9,364 bases of DNA from Gammaproteobacteria bacterium (lineage in GTDB: Bacteria > Pseudomonadota > Gammaproteobacteria > Eutrophobiales > Eutrophobiaceae). Positions within the stretch are counted from its first letter, which is position 1. Each line of letters opens with the position of its first letter. Shown here piece by piece: positions 6,166 to 9,364 of this stretch. The notes beneath the pieces are model-generated. The model did no database searches and was not told the origin of the DNA. It saw only the letters and a list, made by a program, of their open reading frames with translations. The stretch lies in the NCBI GenBank assembly GCA_003645215.1, contig QNEM01000064.1, forward strand, positions 1-9,364, given 5' to 3'. The position numbers and the translations under genes are program-made.

Positions 6166-7065
6166 CTACTCTCTTGATTCATCATCATGTAAGCCTTCCA
6201 TATCTTCATGAATAATCACTTCCGCATTTGGAAACACCTTACATATTTCAATCTCCACCTCATTGGCAATTTCATGCGCTTCCCTGAGCTTAAGTTCACC
6301 ATCCATTTCCAGATGTAATTGAATGAAATATTGCCTGCCCGAAGAACGCGTCCTTAACTCATGCATGTTGAGTACTTCAGGATGTTGTAAAGCAATCTTT
6401 TTGATTTCTTCTCGTAATTCATCAGGTAATTCCTGATCCATAAGTTGAGCCAATGATTGTTTGGCAATATCCCATGCACTTTTTAGAATAAAAGCTGCAA
6501 TCAGTAATGCAAAAACCGGATCCGCCAACTGCCAGTCGAAATATATACCCAGAACCAATGCAATGAGAACACTCAGATTAAGCAGTAGATCACCGACGTA
6601 ATGCAGGGAATCTGCAGTGATTGCAATAGATCCTGTCTGTTTGACGACATAACGCTGAAATTTAACCAATAGTGCCGTCAAGGTAATTGTAATCAGCATG
6701 ACAACAATACCAATATTTCCATTTTCTATAGGCTGCTGATGGTAAAAGCGATTAATAGATTCAACAATCAGAAAAATAGATGAGCCGGTAATAAAAGCCG
6801 CTTGAGCCAGGCCGGCAATCGCTTCTGCCTTGCCATGACCATAACGATGGTCATGGTCTGCCGGTACCAGGGCATGTCTGACCGCAAACAGGTTTATTCC
6901 AGAAGCAATTAAATCCAGTAGTGAATCAATCAAACTGGAAAGAATTGCTACAGACCCTGTCAGTACATAGGCAAACATTTTGATAACAATGAGGGTGGAA
7001 GCGACGGCAACTGATGCATAGGTCGCCCAGCGCATTAATTTTCCACTTTCGTCTTTAGTAGTCAC
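6166..7065 (-). CDS. fieF: Cation diffusion facilitator, FieF/YiiP-type divalent metal exporter
   Basis: A 299-residue inner-membrane proton antiporter that exports divalent metals such as Zn(II) or Fe(II) from the cytoplasm. E. coli FieF is 300 residues, and every known metal site has a counterpart here. Site A in the membrane: Asp47, Asp51 (SLIDSLLDLIAS), His155 and Asp159 (SLHYVGDLLLN). Site B: Asp70, His73 and His77 (PADHDHRYGHGKAE). Cytoplasmic dimer domain, site C: His235 (HELRTR), His251 (LHLEM), His264, His286 and Asp288 (IIHED). The Asp-Asp/His-Asp tetrad places it in the Zn/Fe-type CDF group, but the preferred metal in vivo cannot be read off. GTG at 7065-7063 gives the family length. 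An ATG ten codons in (7035-7033) has a better-placed GGA and is an alternative start that would leave all metal sites intact. It is convergent with the flavoprotein gene and divergent from gor. Confidence 0.95.
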   Translation of the reverse strand: MTTKDESGKLMRWATYASVAVASTLIVIKMFAYVLTGSVAILSSLIDSLLDLIASGINLFAVRHALVPADHDHRYGHGKAEAIAGLAQAAFITGSSIFLIVESINRFYHQQPIENGNIGIVVMLITITLTALLVKFQRYVVKQTGSIAITADSLHYVGDLLLNLSVLIALVLGIYFDWQLADPVFALLIAAFILKSAWDIAKQSLAQLMDQELPDELREEIKKIALQHPEVLNMHELRTRSSGRQYFIQLHLEMDGELKLREAHEIANEVEIEICKVFPNAEVIIHEDMEGLHDDESRE

Positions 7066-7149
7066 TGGTGTTAATATCTTCCAGAGGGTGAAATAGATTT
7101 TCGATTTTTCTTATCTCGGTCTGTTTTTGAATCATGAGTGTTGGCACCC

Positions 7150-7155
7150 ATTATA
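7150..7155 (-). promoter_or_regulatory. Candidate -10 element for fieF
   Basis: Minus-strand TATAAT, a perfect -10 consensus, lies about 85 bp upstream of the fieF GTG in the AT-rich fieF-gor spacer. No good -35 sits 16-18 bp further upstream (AGGTAT at 17 bp), so an activator could be needed, or the match could be chance in AT-rich DNA. On the plus strand TTGGCA (7141-7146) might serve as a -35 for gor, but no convincing -10 follows at standard spacing. Confidence 0.25.
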
Positions 7156-7216
7156 TAAAAAAACTAACTTTTATACCTATAAAAATTATTTGTAAATAAT
7201 CACTGAGTATAGATAT

Positions 7217-8569
7217 ATGGATAAATTTGACTACGATCTGTTCGTCATTGGGGCTGGCTCCGGTGGCGTACGTGCTGCACGTATGGCCTCCAGCTTTGGT
7301 GCCAGAGTTGCCATTACAGAAGACAGATATCTGGGAGGGACCTGTGTCAATGTCGGTTGTGTCCCAAAAAAATTACTGGTCTATGCTTCACACTTTGCTG
7401 AAGACTTTGAAAATTCCAGGGGTTTTGGCTGGAAGGTAGGTTCAACAGACTTTAACTGGCAACAACTGATTAAAAATAAAAACACAGAGATAGAACGGCT
7501 TAATGGTGTTTATGAAAAAATACTGAGTGGAGCCGGTGTTGAACTAATAGAGGGACATGGCTCTCTTGTTGATGAACATACCGTGGCTGTCGATGGTAAA
7601 AACTATTCTGCGGAACGCATTTTGATAGCCACCGGTGGCTGGCCAAGCATTCCAGACATTCCCGGAAAAGAGCATGTCATTTCATCTAATGAAGTGTTTT
7701 TTCTGGAAAAACTCCCTGAAAAAGTCATCATTGCTGGTGGCGGATACATTGCCGTTGAGTTCGCCGGAATTTTTAACGGGCTTGGGGTAGATACGACACT
7801 GCTTTATCGCGGCCCATTATTCCTCAGAGGTTTCGATGAGGATGTTCGTAAATTTCTGGCCGAAGAAATGCGGAAAAAAGGCATTAATCTTAAATTTGAG
7901 ACTATTATTGATTCCATAGAGAAAACAGATAATCAATTACAGGCAACATTAACAGATGGATCAACCCTGACTGCTGATCAAATCTTGTATGCAACGGGCA
8001 GGAAACCCAAAACTGAAGGCATAGGAATTGAGTCACTGGGAATCAAGCTTGATAAGGCTGCTGCTATTGTCGTTAATGATGAATATCAAACAAATATCCC
8101 TTCAATTTATGCCGTGGGAGATGTTACCAATCGCGTCAATTTAACACCCGTGGCATTGGCCGAGGGTATGTTTCTGGCAAGGCGTCTATATAATAATGAA
8201 ACATCTCCAGTAGATTATGAAAATATTCCAACCTGTGTGTTTAGCCAACCAAATATAGGAACTGTTGGGCTCACCGAAGAAGAAGCAAGAGATAAATACG
8301 ATCAGATTGATATCTATAAATCTTCTTTCATGCCTATGAAACATACATTATCAGGTGCAGATGAGAAAACCTTCATGAAACTGATTGTTGATAAAGCAAC
8401 AGATCGAGTTATTGGTGTGCATATGGTCGGCCCGGATGCTGGCGAGATCATGCAAGGCATAGGCATTGCCATGAAGGCTGGGGCAAGCAAGTCTGATTTC
8501 GACAAAACTATCGGTATCCATCCCACAACAGCAGAAGAGTTTGTCACCATGAGAGAACCAGTCGATTGA
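7217..8569 (+). CDS. gor: Glutathione-disulfide reductase
   Basis: A 450-residue flavoenzyme, the same length as E. coli Gor, that reduces oxidised glutathione with NADPH in the cytoplasm. FAD is bound by VIGAGSGG (10-17). The redox disulfide is Cys43/Cys48 in GGTCVNVGCVPKK, whose Lys-Lys ending is typical of glutathione reductases. The nucleotide fold reads AGGGYIAVEFAG, with Ala179 in place of the third Gly, and YRGPLFLRGFD supplies Arg198 and Arg204, the same numbers as the NADPH 2'-phosphate-binding arginines of E. coli Gor. The second FAD motif is IYAVGDVTNR. The catalytic pair His435/Glu440 is in IGIHPTTAEEF near the C-terminus. All residues required for activity are present. Trypanothione reductase is the main structural alternative but is not expected in bacteria. 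djlA begins 34 bp downstream with no terminator between, so the two probably share a transcript. Confidence 0.96.
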   Translation: MDKFDYDLFVIGAGSGGVRAARMASSFGARVAITEDRYLGGTCVNVGCVPKKLLVYASHFAEDFENSRGFGWKVGSTDFNWQQLIKNKNTEIERLNGVYEKILSGAGVELIEGHGSLVDEHTVAVDGKNYSAERILIATGGWPSIPDIPGKEHVISSNEVFFLEKLPEKVIIAGGGYIAVEFAGIFNGLGVDTTLLYRGPLFLRGFDEDVRKFLAEEMRKKGINLKFETIIDSIEKTDNQLQATLTDGSTLTADQILYATGRKPKTEGIGIESLGIKLDKAAAIVVNDEYQTNIPSIYAVGDVTNRVNLTPVALAEGMFLARRLYNNETSPVDYENIPTCVFSQPNIGTVGLTEEEARDKYDQIDIYKSSFMPMKHTLSGADEKTFMKLIVDKATDRVIGVHMVGPDAGEIMQGIGIAMKAGASKSDFDKTIGIHPTTAEEFVTMREPVD

Positions 8570-8592
8570 GATATATAAGAATACGAGATACA

Positions 8593-8599
8593 GGTGAGC
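8593..8599 (+). promoter_or_regulatory. Ribosome binding site of djlA
   Basis: The purine-rich GGTGAG lies 6-7 nt before the ATG at 8604 and fixes that start. It is the most convincing ribosome site in the window; most other genes here lack a recognisable Shine-Dalgarno sequence. Confidence 0.6.
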
Positions 8600-8603
8600 T
8601 GAA

Positions 8604-9364
8604 ATGAGCTGGTGGGGTAAATTAATTGGTGGTTATGTTGGCTTTGCTTTAGGTGGACCAATCGGTGCTCTGCTTGGTGTAGCGTTGGGTCATGGTTTTG
8701 ACAAGGATGGTTCCACACGAACCTCCGCCCCTTTTATAGGACAACAAAATCGTTCACAAGCGGCATTTTTCACCGCAACGTTTTCAGTGATGGGGCATAT
8801 CTGCAAGGCAGATGGTCGCGTTACACCAGATGAAATCAGTGCGGCCAGAATGGTCATGTCGCAAATGTCATTGTCACCTGAGCAAAAGGATGCCGCAATT
8901 GCACTTTTCAATGAGGGCAAGAAGGATGGTTTCCCACTTGAAGATGTCCTGTCCCAGTTAAAATCTGAACTTGGTCTATCTAAAAATATAAAAAGAGTAT
9001 TTATCGAGATTCAATGTTCTGCTGCATACGCGGATGGTGTTTTACACCCGGCAGAGAAAAAGCTTTTGGAAAAAATCTGTCGATTGATTGGCTTCTCTGA
9101 GTATGAGCTGAACAGTATTCTTGCTGCAATCTCTGCTGAGGCACATCACCAGAAGTCTGGACACGGTGGACGATCAGGAAAAATGCAGCTGGATGATGCT
9201 CATGCCATCCTCAACGTTGATCCAGATGCTAGTGACAGTGAAGTAAAACGCGCTTACCGAAAACTCATCAGCCAACATCATCCGGATAAGCTTATCTCCA
9301 AAGGTCTGCCTGAAGAAATGATGAAAATAGCCACACAAAAAACACAGGAAATCAGGGCAGCCTA
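8604..9364 (+). CDS. djlA: DnaJ-like membrane-anchored co-chaperone DjlA, cut near its C-terminus by the window edge
   Basis: 253 codons are present with no stop; E. coli DjlA is 271 residues, so only about 15-20 residues should be missing. The order is typical: a short N-terminal segment MSWWGKLIG leading into one Gly-rich transmembrane helix (about residues 7-30, with GGYVGFALGGPIGALLG giving several GxxxG steps) that ends in GHGFDKD; a central helical TerB-like domain (about 50-180, FFTATFSVMGHICKADGRVTPDE and AAYADGVLHPAEKKLL); a short Gly/Ser/His-rich linker (181-193); and a C-terminal J domain (from about 196) with the essential His-Pro-Asp at 226-228 in QHHPDKLISKGLPEEMM. The protein stimulates the ATPase of cytoplasmic DnaK from the inner membrane, and in E. 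coli raised levels activate the Rcs envelope-stress pathway. It follows gor by 34 bp in the same direction. A good Shine-Dalgarno sequence supports the start. Confidence 0.95.
   Translation, partial: MSWWGKLIGGYVGFALGGPIGALLGVALGHGFDKDGSTRTSAPFIGQQNRSQAAFFTATFSVMGHICKADGRVTPDEISAARMVMSQMSLSPEQKDAAIALFNEGKKDGFPLEDVLSQLKSELGLSKNIKRVFIEIQCSAAYADGVLHPAEKKLLEKICRLIGFSEYELNSILAAISAEAHHQKSGHGGRSGKMQLDDAHAILNVDPDASDSEVKRAYRKLISQHHPDKLISKGLPEEMMKIATQKTQEIRAA

Overview
The window looks like chromosomal sequence from a gammaproteobacterium of moderate to low G+C content. DinB, FieF, glutathione reductase and DjlA all align, from memory, residue for residue with their Escherichia coli counterparts at the catalytic or metal-binding positions. 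No tRNA, rRNA, CRISPR array, phage gene or transposase was seen. The genus cannot be fixed from the sequence alone.

Layout from left to right: (1) the 5' part of dinB (DNA polymerase IV) on the minus strand, cut by the left edge. (2) Divergent from it, a very large secreted Sel1-repeat protein (about 1066 aa). It has three Sel1 clusters (5 + 2 + 3 repeats) separated by acidic Pro/Glu-rich linkers, which carry five copies of a basic-aromatic GFF[ST][KR]LFx motif and recent internal DNA duplications. (3) A TVP38/TMEM64-family membrane protein whose stop codon overlaps the start of a mercuric-reductase-like flavoprotein disulfide reductase. (4) A short intergenic stretch holding a roughly 100-bp imperfect palindrome (REP- or MITE-like). 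(5) fieF, a cation-diffusion-facilitator metal exporter, on the minus strand. (6) Divergent from fieF, a glutathione reductase gene (gor). (7) djlA, a membrane-anchored DnaJ co-chaperone, 34 bp behind gor and cut by the right edge just short of its C-terminus.

Functionally the right two thirds has a redox and metal-homeostasis flavour: two flavoprotein disulfide reductases flank a divalent-cation exporter, and djlA is an envelope-stress-linked co-chaperone. The TVP38/flavoprotein pair is tightly coupled and probably works as a unit at the inner membrane. The Sel1 protein is the least conventional gene: it is exported, probably acts as an envelope scaffold, and its repeats are visibly still being duplicated. 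Two features deserve the closest look: the repeated GFFSKLFG-type motif in that protein, and the coupled membrane protein plus atypical disulfide reductase, which has Tyr where lipoamide dehydrogenases have the catalytic His.

No intergenic stretch exceeds 300 bp. The longest is 5965-6165, which holds the palindromic element.
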